Shown here one piece after another: positions 51,869 to 61,613 of a DNA stretch of 64,000 nt (its first letter is position 1; each line of letters opens with the position of its first letter). Source of the DNA: Pseudoalteromonas sp. NC201 (GTDB lineage Bacteria; Pseudomonadota; Gammaproteobacteria; Enterobacterales; Alteromonadaceae); contig NZ_CP022522.1 of assembly GCF_002850255.1 (NCBI RefSeq), positions 1,478,986-1,542,985 on the forward strand. The letters run 5' to 3'. A program made the translations under genes and the position numbers. The notes under the pieces were generated by a model. That model searched no databases, had not been told where the DNA came from, and saw nothing but the letters and a program-made list of their open reading frames with translations.

Positions 51869-52849
51869 ATGAAAAACATAATATTAGTTAGAGGCCCAGA
51901 GTACTTAGCCGAGCAGGCTTTAGTTGGTTATGGTTGGCGTGAAATTAATTTGAGTAAATTTAATTCTTTTTTTGAAATTGATGAGTTTATTAAAGAGAGG
52001 GGAATCGATGTCGGCAGACAAAGAAATCAAATCAAACGATTTTTTGAAATTTCAGCAGGCGATATCGTAGTAGTTCCGATAAATAGGGCTGTGTTAATAG
52101 GGGTTGCAGTTGGTGAAAAATCATTCGCTGAAACACCTTGGAATGGAGCTAATAGAGTCGCGGTCAATTTTTTTAAAAAGTCTAATGGTAATTTGGTTAA
52201 GATCCCAAGGTATCAATTAACCGAGGGCTTACAAAGCAGATTAAAGATAAGGATGTCGATTGCCAACCTTAATGAATTTAAAGAAGAAATTGCCGGCTAT
52301 ATTGAAAAACTACAGCAAAACCTAGAGATAAAATTTGACTCAGAATTTCAGACTCGAGTAGAAATTGAATTAAAACATATTGAACGTAGTTTGCTAGATA
52401 GATTGATAACAGGGCAATCTAGACTAGAAAGTGGTGGGTATGGTCTAGAAAAGTTAATTGCTGAACTCTTAGAAATTGAAGGTTATCGAACGCATATTAT
52501 GTCAAAAAGTCAGACAAATGATCATTCTGATATTGATATTAGGGCGGAAAAAAGTGATGACTTTTCTGGGACAAATATCGTGTATGTTCAGTGTAAGCAT
52601 CACTCAGGTACAACTAGTAATTGGGGAGTTGATCAGTTAATTGAATTTGAAAAAGAAGCACCGAATGTAAGTTTATGGTTGATTACCACAGGTGTTGTTT
52701 CAGATGAAGTTAAAGAATATGCAAGTGAACATGGGGTAAGTGTTATGGAAGGAGAAGCATTAGCTGCAAAAATAATCTCTCAAGTTGATAAGTTGTCTGT
52801 TTCAACTAAAGAAAAGCTAGGGTTATCTGTACTTCCTAAGTTACTCTAA
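51869..52849 (+). CDS. Mrr-type restriction endonuclease with N-terminal PUA-like domain
   Basis: A 326-residue protein. The N-terminal ~145 residues resemble a PUA/EVE-like reader (FFEISAGDIVVVPINRAVLIGVAVGE). A helical linker follows, and then an Mrr_cat domain of the PD-(D/E)xK superfamily (about 185-310). This has GYGLEKLIAELLEIEGY, the metal-binding aspartate in SDIDIRAE, and the QCKHH motif with the catalytic lysine. Mrr enzymes cut DNA with modified bases. With the preceding gene it forms a compact restriction/defence module without a methyltransferase, suggesting type IV (modification-dependent) action. Confidence 0.85.
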   Translation: MKNIILVRGPEYLAEQALVGYGWREINLSKFNSFFEIDEFIKERGIDVGRQRNQIKRFFEISAGDIVVVPINRAVLIGVAVGEKSFAETPWNGANRVAVNFFKKSNGNLVKIPRYQLTEGLQSRLKIRMSIANLNEFKEEIAGYIEKLQQNLEIKFDSEFQTRVEIELKHIERSLLDRLITGQSRLESGGYGLEKLIAELLEIEGYRTHIMSKSQTNDHSDIDIRAEKSDDFSGTNIVYVQCKHHSGTTSNWGVDQLIEFEKEAPNVSLWLITTGVVSDEVKEYASEHGVSVMEGEALAAKIISQVDKLSVSTKEKLGLSVLPKLL

Positions 52850-52953
52850 TCGACCTTAGCCAAGATGTTGTGACATGCCCTTGGCTTTAACAGGTTAATA
52901 AAATTTAGCCACCTTATCAGCGGTGTGCCATTAGCGGGGATGTGGACAATAAG

Positions 52954-53529
52954 ATGAGTAAACGTGCACTAGTTTTTCCGCCCAATTTTAAGCTGGTTTT
53001 GTACGCGATGGCAGTGATGTGCCTCGTACAGGTGTTGGGTGGTATTTTTGGCTTACCCGTCTACCGTTTTGGGATTGTACCGCATAATGTACATCATTTG
53101 AGTGGTGTGTTAACCGCGCCTTTTGTACACGGTAGCTGGGGACATTTGCTGAGTAATTTGCTCGGCTTAAGTATTAGCGGCTATTTGGCAGCGAGATTAC
53201 CGAGGTTTAAGCGAGCAACTTTTTTTATTGTGGTTGCTACAGGGCTGTTGGTGTGGCTGTTTGCTGGACATGCTAATCACATTGGCGCATCAGGTATTGT
53301 AATGGGTTACTTTGGCTTACTGCTGGGTGCTGCGCTATTCAATCGCGATGTGCTTGGCATTGTTAGTTTTGTAGCTCTGCTGGTATTGACTTACTATGCC
53401 AATATTAGCTTTTTAGCGACATTATTTGATTTTTCGGCACAGACGAGTAGTTCAAGTCATATTTTTGGCTTTTTAAGCGGATTATGCGGGGCATACTTAA
53501 CCAAGCAAAAGCGTATTGCTCGGCGTTAA
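52954..53529 (+). CDS. Rhomboid-family intramembrane serine protease
   Basis: A 191-residue, six-helix membrane protease. The catalytic serine is Ser113 in GASGIVMGYFG, the catalytic histidine His169 in SSHIFGFLSG, and the helix-2 HGSWGHLLSNLLGL supplies the conserved His and Asn. Size is near that of rhombosortases, though substrates with GlyGly-CTERM tails were not seen in the window. ATG 52954 is chosen; a GTG 12 bases upstream is too near the GGGGA sequence. Confidence 0.85.
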   Translation: MSKRALVFPPNFKLVLYAMAVMCLVQVLGGIFGLPVYRFGIVPHNVHHLSGVLTAPFVHGSWGHLLSNLLGLSISGYLAARLPRFKRATFFIVVATGLLVWLFAGHANHIGASGIVMGYFGLLLGAALFNRDVLGIVSFVALLVLTYYANISFLATLFDFSAQTSSSSHIFGFLSGLCGAYLTKQKRIARR

Positions 53530-53579
53530 AGCAGCATAACCTACCAGTGACGGCAGGTTATGCTTTGGGATTTAAGTTA

Positions 53580-55655
53580 TTACCAAATACGCACGCGTTC
53601 TTCAGGTGCTAGGTACAGTTTGTCGCCCGGTTTAACGTCAAACGCTTTATACCATGCATCATGGTTGCGAGGCGCAAGGGCTCTAAATTGACCCGGTGCG
53701 TGTGTACCTGCGCGTAGTTGGTTTAGCATGCTTTGCTCAGTACGCTTTTCTTTCCATACTTGTGCCCAGGCAAGGAAGAAACGTTGGTCGCCAGTCAAGC
53801 CATCAATCACAGGTGCTTCTTTGCCGTTTAGGCTCAGTTTATAAGCATGGTAAGCCATTGCAAGGCCACCTACGTCACCGATGTTTTCGCCAAGGCTGTT
53901 ACGACCGTTTACGAAGTTACCTTCAATAGGCTCATATTTGTTGTATTGTGCCGCGAGCTTGTCTGCTTTTTCTTCGAAAGCAGCGCGGTCAGCATCGGTC
54001 CACCAGTTACGCTGAATACCATTGGCATCGGATTTTGAGCCTTGGTCGTCAAAGCCGTGGCCCATTTCGTGGCCTATCACCGCGCCAATACCGCCGTAGT
54101 TTACTGCAGGATCTGCATTTGGGTCGAAGAATGGCGGTTGTAAAATTGCCGCAGGGAAAACGATTTCATTAAACGAGCTGTTGTAGTAGGCGTTTACGCG
54201 TTGCGGTGTCATACCCCAGCGGTTACGATCGGTTTTTTCAAGCTCTTTGGCGATACTGTCATTGCGGAAAAACTCACGTAGGTTTTTCACATTCGTCATT
54301 AAGTTATTGCGGGTTAAGGTTAACCCATCAAATGATTGCCATTTATCAGGGTAGCCAATCTTAGGCGTAAATGCGGCAAGTTTTGCTTGAGCATTTACTT
54401 TTGTTTCTTCCCCCATCCAGTCTAAGCTTTCAATCCTTTCACCAAGCGCGGTGCGTAGGTTTTCAACCAATTCTGACATTTGTTTTTTAGAAGACTCTGG
54501 GAAGTAACGGGCAACGTAAACTTTACCAATTGCAAAGCCAAGCGACGTAGTGCCAGACATTTCGCTTATTGCGCGTTTCCAACGAGCACGTGGTTCTTGT
54601 TGACCACTTAAATGTTTGCCATAAAATTCAAAGTTAGTATTGAAGATATCTTCAGACAACAGCGACGCATTGCCGCTAATTGCATGATAAGTTAGATAGT
54701 CTTTCCAGACGGCCAAGTCTTCAGAGTTGATAAGCGCAATCATTGCTTTAATCGGCTCTGGCTGAGACATATTTAGCTGAGGCACTTTGTAGCCTGTTTC
54801 AGCAAAATATAAATCCCAATTAAAGCCTGGGTACTGTGTTGCTAGTTCGTCACGTTTGACTTGATTTAATGTCAGGTCGCGATTTCTGCGTTTTTCACGT
54901 GGCCAGTGTCCCTCAGCAATTTTAGTTTCAAGTGCAAGAATGGCCTCTGCGCGCTCAGTCGGCTTGTCTTTACCCGCAAATTTAAGCATATCTGCAATAT
55001 GCGTAACGTATGCTTCTCGAGTTTTAACAAAACGCTCAGCCTCTTCTAAATAGTAAGAGCGATCTGGTAGTCCAAGTCCGCCAGCACCCATCGACATCTC
55101 ATATTTATTTGGGTCTAGACGGTTAAACCACATACCGCCGCCGATCGGCGCATTTACGCCAGTTAACCAAGATTGTCCGAATGCTTTGGTGAGGCCGTCA
55201 GTGTTGTTAATGGCGTCAATGTCAGCAAGTAGTGGCTGAATAGGTTTAATACCAAGCTTATTTAGGGTTTCAACATCCATATAAGCATTGTAAAAATCGG
55301 CAATTAGCTGCTCTTCGGCGTTTAGGTTTTTACCGTTAGCAATCTCTTCGATAATGGTTTTTACTTGCTCTTCACTGCGTTCAGCAAGTGCAGAGAATGC
55401 ACCAAAACGCGTTTTGTCTGCTGGCATCTCGTAGTTTTTGTACCAAGTGCCGCTGGCGTACATAAAGAAATCATCGCCTGGTTTTACACTTTCATCGCGT
55501 GCACTGAGGTCAACACCAAAGTTGCCAAGTTCGGCCTTACCAGTGGCTACCGCTGCGTTTTCTGTTTTTTGGGTTTCACTTGTTGTGACTTGTGGCTCAG
55601 AGCAAGCCGTCAGCATAACGGCTGCAAGTGCACTTGCTATTATCGTTTTTTTCAT
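53580..55655 (-). CDS. M13 family metallopeptidase (neprilysin/PepO-like lipoprotein)
   Basis: A 691-residue zinc endopeptidase. The lipoprotein signal ends in VMLTACSEP (Cys 19). The M13 N-terminal domain is followed by NAYYNSSFNEIVFPAAILQPPFF, the zinc motif HEMGHGFDDQGS and the distal ENIGDVGGLAMAY glutamate/aspartate, ending in APEERVRIW, the conserved M13 tail. It cleaves oligopeptides at the cell envelope. ATG 55655 gives the signal peptide; a 62-codon in-frame extension upstream lacks one. Transcribed alone, divergent from recR. Confidence 0.92.
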   Translation of the reverse strand: MKKTIIASALAAVMLTACSEPQVTTSETQKTENAAVATGKAELGNFGVDLSARDESVKPGDDFFMYASGTWYKNYEMPADKTRFGAFSALAERSEEQVKTIIEEIANGKNLNAEEQLIADFYNAYMDVETLNKLGIKPIQPLLADIDAINNTDGLTKAFGQSWLTGVNAPIGGGMWFNRLDPNKYEMSMGAGGLGLPDRSYYLEEAERFVKTREAYVTHIADMLKFAGKDKPTERAEAILALETKIAEGHWPREKRRNRDLTLNQVKRDELATQYPGFNWDLYFAETGYKVPQLNMSQPEPIKAMIALINSEDLAVWKDYLTYHAISGNASLLSEDIFNTNFEFYGKHLSGQQEPRARWKRAISEMSGTTSLGFAIGKVYVARYFPESSKKQMSELVENLRTALGERIESLDWMGEETKVNAQAKLAAFTPKIGYPDKWQSFDGLTLTRNNLMTNVKNLREFFRNDSIAKELEKTDRNRWGMTPQRVNAYYNSSFNEIVFPAAILQPPFFDPNADPAVNYGGIGAVIGHEMGHGFDDQGSKSDANGIQRNWWTDADRAAFEEKADKLAAQYNKYEPIEGNFVNGRNSLGENIGDVGGLAMAYHAYKLSLNGKEAPVIDGLTGDQRFFLAWAQVWKEKRTEQSMLNQLRAGTHAPGQFRALAPRNHDAWYKAFDVKPGDKLYLAPEERVRIW

Positions 55656-55925
55656 TATGTAGTCTCTATCTAGTTCGAGAAGTGAGCCCGACAGTCGTCC
55701 TATTGTATTTACTATCGGGAATGGAACCATTGTCGAGCGAATACCTGTTTGCTGCAAGCATTTGAGTCGAATTGTTGAAAAATTCATGGTAAATGCGTTT
55801 TTAAACTTCACAATGCGTGAAGGGAATTGAAATTGCTTCAAGCTTTAAATCAATAGAAATATCCCTTATCATTTCGGCATTGTTATCGGTGCGTTTGCAC
55901 TGCATGGGCCACAAGAAACGAATTT

Positions 55926-56525
55926 ATGCAATTATCACCAAGTTTAACGGCGCTTATTGAAGCGCTGCGTTGTTTACCTGGCATTGGGCCTAAGTCTGCG
56001 CAACGTATTGCCTTTCATTTATTAGAGCGAGACAGAGAGGGCGGCAGCCAACTGGGGCAAAGCCTTACTCATGCGATGCAAGCCATCGGTCATTGCTCAA
56101 GCTGCCGAACATTTAGTGAGGTTGAGGTGTGTGATATTTGCCAAAGTATCAAGCGCCAAGACACAGGGCTGCTTTGTGTGGTTGAATCACCAACGGACGT
56201 ATTGGCGATAGAGCAAACGGGCCAATTTAATGGCTTGTATTTTGTGCTGATGGGGCATTTATCGCCTCTGGATGGAATTGGCCCTAATGAAATCGGCCTT
56301 GATGTCCTTGAGCGTAAGCTAAGTGCTGGCAATATTAATGAAGTTATCTTAGCGACAAACCCAACGGTGGAAGGCGAGGCAACGGCACATTATATTTCTG
56401 AGTTATGTCATAAGTATCAGGTTGAAGCGTCACGTATTGCCCATGGTATGCCTGTCGGCGGTGAGCTTGACCTTGTAGACGGTATGACGTTAATGCATGC
56501 GTTTAGCGGGCGTAAGAAGCTCTAA
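55926..56525 (+). CDS. recR: Recombination mediator RecR
   Basis: With RecF and RecO it loads RecA on gapped DNA. 199 residues: helix-hairpin-helix [20 protein letters not shown], the zinc finger CSSCRTF...CDIC, and the Toprim domain ([38 protein letters not shown]) with the Walker-like [17 protein letters not shown] ending. It is separated from its usual neighbour ybaB but still precedes htpG. Confidence 0.95.
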   Translation: MQLSPSLTALIEALRCLPGIGPKSAQRIAFHLLERDREGGSQLGQSLTHAMQAIGHCSSCRTFSEVEVCDICQSIKRQDTGLLCVVESPTDVLAIEQTGQFNGLYFVLMGHLSPLDGIGPNEIGLDVLERKLSAGNINEVILATNPTVEGEATAHYISELCHKYQVEASRIAHGMPVGGELDLVDGMTLMHAFSGRKKL

Positions 56526-56610
56526 TCTTAACGCTTCTTGCTAAAAGCCCTGTTTTTGGAGCAATTGAATCTAAAAAATAGGGCGATTTGTTAAAAATTT
56601 TGTTCAGTCT

Positions 56611-56638
56611 CTTGAAAGTTTTTTCTCCTCCCCCATAT
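56611..56638 (+). promoter_or_regulatory. Sigma-32 heat-shock promoter of htpG
   Basis: CTTGAAA (56611-56617), 13-base spacer, CCCCATAT (56631-56638): an essentially perfect RpoH promoter, 54 bases upstream of the htpG start. Confidence 0.9.
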
Positions 56639-56691
56639 ACCTAGCATATTGATAAAGAACACTGCATTAATTGCTTATATTGGAGAGAACA

Positions 56692-58605
56692 ATGTCCGCA
56701 GCTCAAAAAGAAACATTAGGCTTTCAAACAGAAGTCAAACAATTATTAAACCTAATGATCCACTCTTTGTACTCAAACAAAGAGATCTTTTTACGCGAAT
56801 TAGTATCTAACGCTTCAGACGCGGCTGACAAACTACGTTATTTAGCTTTGCAAAATGGTGACCTTTACGAAGGTGACGCGGAGCTACGTGTTCGCTTAAG
56901 CGTAAACAAAGATGCAAAAACCATTACCATTTCTGACAATGGTATTGGTATGACGCGTGACGAAGTGATCAGCTCATTAGGTACCATCGCAAAATCAGGT
57001 ACAGCTGATTTCTTTAAAAACCTAACTGGCGACCAAGCAAAAGATTCACAGCTGATTGGTCAGTTCGGTGTTGGTTTCTATTCTGCATTCATTGTTGCTG
57101 ATAAAGTAACGGTTCGTACGCGTAAAGCGGGTGAGTCAGAGGCGGTTGAATGGGAATCGCAAGGTGAAGGCGACTTCACGATTGCTGAAATCGAAAAAGC
57201 AGAGCGTGGTACAGAGATCACACTACATCTTCGTGAAGAAGAGAGTGAGTTCCTTGAAACTTATCGCCTTCGCGGTATTGTGACTAAATACTCAGATCAC
57301 ATTTCAATTCCTGTTGAACTTTATAAAGACCCAGTTCCTGAATCTGAAGGCCCAGATGGCGAGAAAATTGAAGCGCAACCTGGCGAGTGGGAAGCGATCA
57401 ACAAAGCCACAGCACTTTGGACTCGTGATAAATCAGAGATCAGCGAAGAAGAATATAAAGAGTTCTACAAGCATGTTGGTCATGATTGGGAAGAGCCACT
57501 CACTTGGGCACACAATAAAGTAGAAGGTAAAACTGAATACACCAGCCTACTTTATATCCCTAAAAAGGCACCTTTCGATTTATACAATCGTGAGCGTCAA
57601 GCTGGCCTTAAGCTTTATGTACAACGCGTGTTCATCATGGATGACGCCGAGCAGTTTATGCCAAGCTACCTGCGCTTTGTTAAAGGCTTACTAGATTCTA
57701 ACGATTTACCGCTTAACGTATCTCGTGAGATCCTACAAGACAACAAGATCACTCAAGCTATTCGTAAAGGCTGTACATCTCGTGTACTTAAAATGCTTGA
57801 GCGTATGGGCAAAAACAAACCAGAAGATTACCAAGCATTCTGGAATGAATTTGGTAATGTGATCAAAGAAGGTCCTGCTGAAGATTTCGCAAACAAAGAT
57901 GCTATTGCAAAACTATTGCGCTTTAGCTCTACACATACTGACGAGAAAACGCAAAATGTTTCTCTTGAGCAGTACATTGAGCGCATGAAAGAAGGCCAAG
58001 ATAAGATTTACTATGTTGTGGCTGATAGCTTTGAAGCAGCAAAGAGTTCACCGCATCTTGAAATCTTCCGTAAGAAAGGCATTGAAGTTTTACTGTTGTC
58101 GGATCGTGTTGACGAGTGGATGATGAGCCACCTCACTGAATTCAACGAGAAGCCACTTCAGTCAATCACGCGTGGTGATCTTGACTTAGGTGATATGGAT
58201 GACGAAGAGACGAAAAAAGCACACGAAGAAAGTGAGAAAGAAGTTGAAGGCCTAGTTGAGCGCGTGAAAACAGCACTTGGCGATAAAGTGAAAGAAGTAC
58301 GCTTTACGCACCGCTTAACAGATTCTCCTGCGTGTGTGGTTGCAGACGATCACGACATGAGCTCTCAGATGCAAAAGCTAATGGAGCAGGTGGGTCAAGC
58401 CGTGCCTGAGTCTAAGCCGGTATTTGAACTTAACCCTGAGCACCAATTGGTTAAGCACTTGAATAACGAACAAGACGAAGACAAGTTTGGACAATGGGCA
58501 GAAGTACTGCTAGACCAAGCAATGCTTGCAGAGCGTGGTAGCCTGAAAGATCCAGCGGGCTTTGTAAGCCGTCTTAATAAGCTAATGCTAGATCTACAAA
58601 AGTAA
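56692..58605 (+). CDS. htpG: Molecular chaperone HtpG (Hsp90)
   Basis: Bacterial Hsp90, 637 residues. The GHKL ATPase domain shows [32 protein letters not shown] and [17 protein letters not shown]; the middle domain has [15 protein letters not shown] with the catalytic arginine, and the C-terminal dimerisation domain follows. GGAGAG lies just before ATG 56692. A sigma-32 promoter is 54 bases upstream, and a hairpin terminator follows. Confidence 0.97.
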   Translation: MSAAQKETLGFQTEVKQLLNLMIHSLYSNKEIFLRELVSNASDAADKLRYLALQNGDLYEGDAELRVRLSVNKDAKTITISDNGIGMTRDEVISSLGTIAKSGTADFFKNLTGDQAKDSQLIGQFGVGFYSAFIVADKVTVRTRKAGESEAVEWESQGEGDFTIAEIEKAERGTEITLHLREEESEFLETYRLRGIVTKYSDHISIPVELYKDPVPESEGPDGEKIEAQPGEWEAINKATALWTRDKSEISEEEYKEFYKHVGHDWEEPLTWAHNKVEGKTEYTSLLYIPKKAPFDLYNRERQAGLKLYVQRVFIMDDAEQFMPSYLRFVKGLLDSNDLPLNVSREILQDNKITQAIRKGCTSRVLKMLERMGKNKPEDYQAFWNEFGNVIKEGPAEDFANKDAIAKLLRFSSTHTDEKTQNVSLEQYIERMKEGQDKIYYVVADSFEAAKSSPHLEIFRKKGIEVLLLSDRVDEWMMSHLTEFNEKPLQSITRGDLDLGDMDDEETKKAHEESEKEVEGLVERVKTALGDKVKEVRFTHRLTDSPACVVADDHDMSSQMQKLMEQVGQAVPESKPVFELNPEHQLVKHLNNEQDEDKFGQWAEVLLDQAMLAERGSLKDPAGFVSRLNKLMLDLQK

Positions 58606-58638
58606 AATTAATGAAGTAAATTGGTATAACGAATTGAA

Positions 58639-58668
58639 AAAGCCGGTCGTTGTTAAGTGACCGGCTTT
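58639..58668. terminator. Bidirectional terminator between htpG and tpx
   Basis: Perfect 10-bp stem AAAGCCGGTC / GACCGGCTTT with a 10-base loop, between the converging genes. Confidence 0.88.
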
Positions 58669-58700
58669 GTTGTATTTATTGATGAGAGTATATAGTGAGG

Positions 58701-59282
58701 CTATAGACTCTTCAGTGCGCCAACGACTTCTTCGTAGTTTGGCTCTTTTGCTAAATTTTCTACCAGCTGCTTGTAAACAACCTTGTGTTCCTTGTCTAGC
58801 ACAAAAATCGCGCGACTGAGCAGGCCCATATCTTTAATCAACAAACCATAATTTTCACCAAAAGAATGCCATACGGCGTCTGATAATGTTTTAACCTTGT
58901 CGATATTTTCTGCTTTGCAAAAGCGCTTTTGCGCAAACGGCAAGTCCGCACTAATCGTCAACATGGCAACATCAGGAAATTGGCTTGCTACTTTCTCATT
59001 AAAATGTTTTGTTTGTAGGCTACAAGTACCAGTATCTAGGCTTGGAACAACGCTAATTAAAATTGCACGACTTTCAAAGTCTTTCAGGGTAACTGGGCTG
59101 AAGTCAGCATCGGCAACCTTAAAATCCGGTGCAGCCTGACCTTGCTTTACACCATTACCAAGTAATACCACCGCTTTACCTTGTGCTTTTACCTTGCCCA
59201 TATCTACCGAGTTTTCAGGTAAATCATAAGCCAATGATACCGCACTAAACAGACCACTCGCTAAAACTAACGCTTTCAGCAT
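58701..59282 (-). CDS. tpx: Thiol peroxidase Tpx with N-terminal signal peptide
   Basis: An atypical 2-Cys peroxiredoxin reducing lipid and hydrogen peroxides. The peroxidatic cysteine is Cys87 (DTGTCSLQTKHFN), the resolving one Cys122 (KRFCKAENI), separated by the usual ~34 residues. At 193 residues it is ~25 longer than cytosolic Tpx, and the extra N-terminus (LKALVLASGLFSAVSLA|YD) is a clear signal peptide. The ATG has AAGGA upstream, so the extension is translated. It is probably periplasmic; its electron donor there is unknown. Confidence 0.9.
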   Translation of the reverse strand: MLKALVLASGLFSAVSLAYDLPENSVDMGKVKAQGKAVVLLGNGVKQGQAAPDFKVADADFSPVTLKDFESRAILISVVPSLDTGTCSLQTKHFNEKVASQFPDVAMLTISADLPFAQKRFCKAENIDKVKTLSDAVWHSFGENYGLLIKDMGLLSRAIFVLDKEHKVVYKQLVENLAKEPNYEEVVGALKSL

Positions 59283-59483
59283 AAAGTATTCCTTTTGAAG
59301 TTAACTTAATTGATTTGAGTGTATTATACTGACAGTAACTAACCAAGCTTAAGTGACATTTAGATTGTCAAGATGGCGTCGTTTTATTAACATATGTCGC
59401 AATTTTAAGCTTTAATCTCATAATTATAACTAAAACTTCCCGACATCGTGCCGATACGCATGGGAAACAGAAAGAGAGCTTGT

Positions 59484-60488
59484 ATGTCAACACTAGTCCT
59501 AATTTGTGACGATTCAAAACTTGCCCGTCGGCAGCTGGCGCGTTCATTGCCAGACGACTGGGATATTAAAGTAGAATTTGCAGAGAATGGACTCGACTGT
59601 ATTAAACAAATAAAAGCACTTTCTCCAGAGATTCTATTCCTTGATCTAAATATGCCGCAGATGGATGGCTATGAAGTGCTACAGGCCATTACCGAGCAAG
59701 ATTTATCTGTGCTTACTGTCGTTGTTTCCGGCGACATCCAGCCTAATGCGCACCAACGAGTGATAGAACTTGGCGCTATTGATTTTATCCGTAAGCCCTG
59801 TGATGCAGCTAAGCTTGCTGAAATTATTGAGCATCATGGAATAAAAGACAAAGCAATCAGAGAAAGCTTGGTTCATAAACTTGGTGAGCAGCTAGACCCT
59901 GAGATCCGTGATATCTATCAAGAGCTTACCAACGTTGCTATGGGGCAGGCGGGGGATTTGTTGGCGCGATTGCTAAACGTATTCGTTGAATTACCTATTC
60001 CAAACGTCAACGTGCTCGAAGTCAATGAGCTGCATATGGCACTGCAAGCAATTGATGCTAGCGCAACTACGTCGGGCGTTTGCCAAGGCTTTATTGGCGG
60101 TGGTGTTTCCGGAGAAGCGCTACTACTGCTCAATGATTCTAGTTTCAAAGAGATCGCATCTTTGATGAATTATCATGGCGATCTTAATACCAAAGTTGAG
60201 CTCGAGCTCCTAATGGATATTAGCAATATCTTGATTGGCGCAATTTTAACGGGACTATCTAAGCAGCTCGATATGTCTTTCAGTCAAGGCCACCCCGTGG
60301 TGCTTGGTCAACATTGTGATGTTGCTGAGCTTGTGAAAGCCAACAAGGCGAGATGGCAAAGAACGCTAGCTATAGAGATTAGCTATGGCATTGAGCATCA
60401 CAACATTAACTGTGACCTTATGCTGTTATTCACAGAAGACTCACTTAAAACATTAAAATACAAAGTAGCCTATTTATTGGATGATTAA
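59484..60488 (+). CDS. Response regulator with CheC-type phosphatase domain
   Basis: A 334-residue fusion: receiver domain (about 1-125: LICDDSKLARRQL, phospho-acceptor LFLDLNMPQMDGY, VVSGD, RKPCD) and a CheC/CheX-like domain (about 140-330). Two CheC-type active-site helices are visible: DIYQELTN with Pro 23 residues after the Asn, and LLMDISN with Pro 23 residues after the Asn, the second with Asp in place of Glu. CheC proteins dephosphorylate CheY-P. The PAS-GGDEF gene starts 2 bases after its stop, so the pair may link a phospho-signal to c-di-GMP synthesis. ATG 59484 follows AGAGAG. Confidence 0.88.
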   Translation: MSTLVLICDDSKLARRQLARSLPDDWDIKVEFAENGLDCIKQIKALSPEILFLDLNMPQMDGYEVLQAITEQDLSVLTVVVSGDIQPNAHQRVIELGAIDFIRKPCDAAKLAEIIEHHGIKDKAIRESLVHKLGEQLDPEIRDIYQELTNVAMGQAGDLLARLLNVFVELPIPNVNVLEVNELHMALQAIDASATTSGVCQGFIGGGVSGEALLLLNDSSFKEIASLMNYHGDLNTKVELELLMDISNILIGAILTGLSKQLDMSFSQGHPVVLGQHCDVAELVKANKARWQRTLAIEISYGIEHHNINCDLMLLFTEDSLKTLKYKVAYLLDD

Positions 60489-60490
60489 CT

Positions 60491-61465
60491 ATGCCTGCAG
60501 CCGATTTTGATATGAATGAAATCCATTGGTTAATGGATATGTTTAACACCGTAGATGTTGGCTTGGTGGTACTCGATCGCGACTACAAGGTATGTATATG
60601 GAATGGTTTTATGGAAAATCATTCTGGTTTGTTACCGAGTGCGGTTAAAGATAAAGACATTTTTGATTTGTTCCCAAGTATTGATGAGCAATGGTTTAGA
60701 TCAAAAGCTGAGCCTGTATTCGTGCTAAAAAATCGGTCGTTTACCATTTGGGAGCAGCAGCCGTATATTTTCCGATTCAAAAATTATCGACCTATCACAG
60801 GCAAAGCGGATTATATGTATCAGAATGCAACTTTCATCCCATTGACCACAGTGACGGGGGATGTAGGGCATATTTGTGTGATCATATACGATGTAACCGA
60901 CGAAGCAATCAACAAGTTAGAGCTTGAGTCGTTGAATAAACAATTAGAAAAAATTAGCCGAACAGACAGTTTAACGCAGTTGCATAATCGCGGCTTTTGG
61001 GAAGAAAGCCTAAAGCAAGAGTTTAAACGCTTGAAACGTAATCAAGGCCAAAGTGCATTGCTTATGTTTGATATTGACCACTTTAAGCGTATCAATGACG
61101 AATACGGGCACAGTGGTGGAGATGAGGCAATCCGCCATATCTCTGACTTACTACGCAAAACACTACGCGAAACGGACACTGCAGGCCGCTACGGCGGTGA
61201 AGAGTTTGCAGTGACTTTGCTCGACACAGACGTAAAGGGTGCAATCACTTTCGCCGAAAGACTGCGCTCGTTAATAGAAAACTCATCTATTTACTACGAT
61301 GAACAACAAATAAAGATTACGGTTAGCCTTGGTGTTGCCGTGTACGAAGAGTCTTTTGAAAAACATGAGCAATGGATTGAAGCCGCGGACAGCGCTTTGT
61401 ATGTTTCTAAAGAGGGCGGAAGAAATCGGGTAACTGTATACTCTGAAGACATGGCCAGCGAGTAA
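60491..61465 (+). CDS. PAS-GGDEF diguanylate cyclase
   Basis: A 324-residue cytoplasmic cyclase making c-di-GMP. The PAS domain (about 10-145: NTVDVGLVVLDRDYKVCIWNGFMENHSG) is followed by a short coiled coil and a GGDEF domain (about 160-318) with the intact catalytic GGEEF, metal site DIDHFKRINDEYGHSGGDEA, and an I-site RETD five residues before GGEEF, so product inhibition is expected. It is in one operon with the receiver-CheC protein, which is probably its regulator or phosphorelay partner. Confidence 0.93.
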   Translation: MPAADFDMNEIHWLMDMFNTVDVGLVVLDRDYKVCIWNGFMENHSGLLPSAVKDKDIFDLFPSIDEQWFRSKAEPVFVLKNRSFTIWEQQPYIFRFKNYRPITGKADYMYQNATFIPLTTVTGDVGHICVIIYDVTDEAINKLELESLNKQLEKISRTDSLTQLHNRGFWEESLKQEFKRLKRNQGQSALLMFDIDHFKRINDEYGHSGGDEAIRHISDLLRKTLRETDTAGRYGGEEFAVTLLDTDVKGAITFAERLRSLIENSSIYYDEQQIKITVSLGVAVYEESFEKHEQWIEAADSALYVSKEGGRNRVTVYSEDMASE

Positions 61466-61613
61466 ATTTATCTTTATATGGTGACTTTAGCGCGATGCGG
61501 TTCTATTCATATTGCCACTTTATAATTCTTACCCCACTAACTTTTTAGTATCGGTGTGGAATGAACAGCGGTCTGTTAGACAAATCAACAGTATCGTTCG
61601 GTTATTCCGCGAA

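Noticed and set aside
55656..55841. 62-residue N-terminal extension of the M13 peptidase
   Set aside because: It would bury the lipoprotein signal peptide, which begins at ATG 55655.
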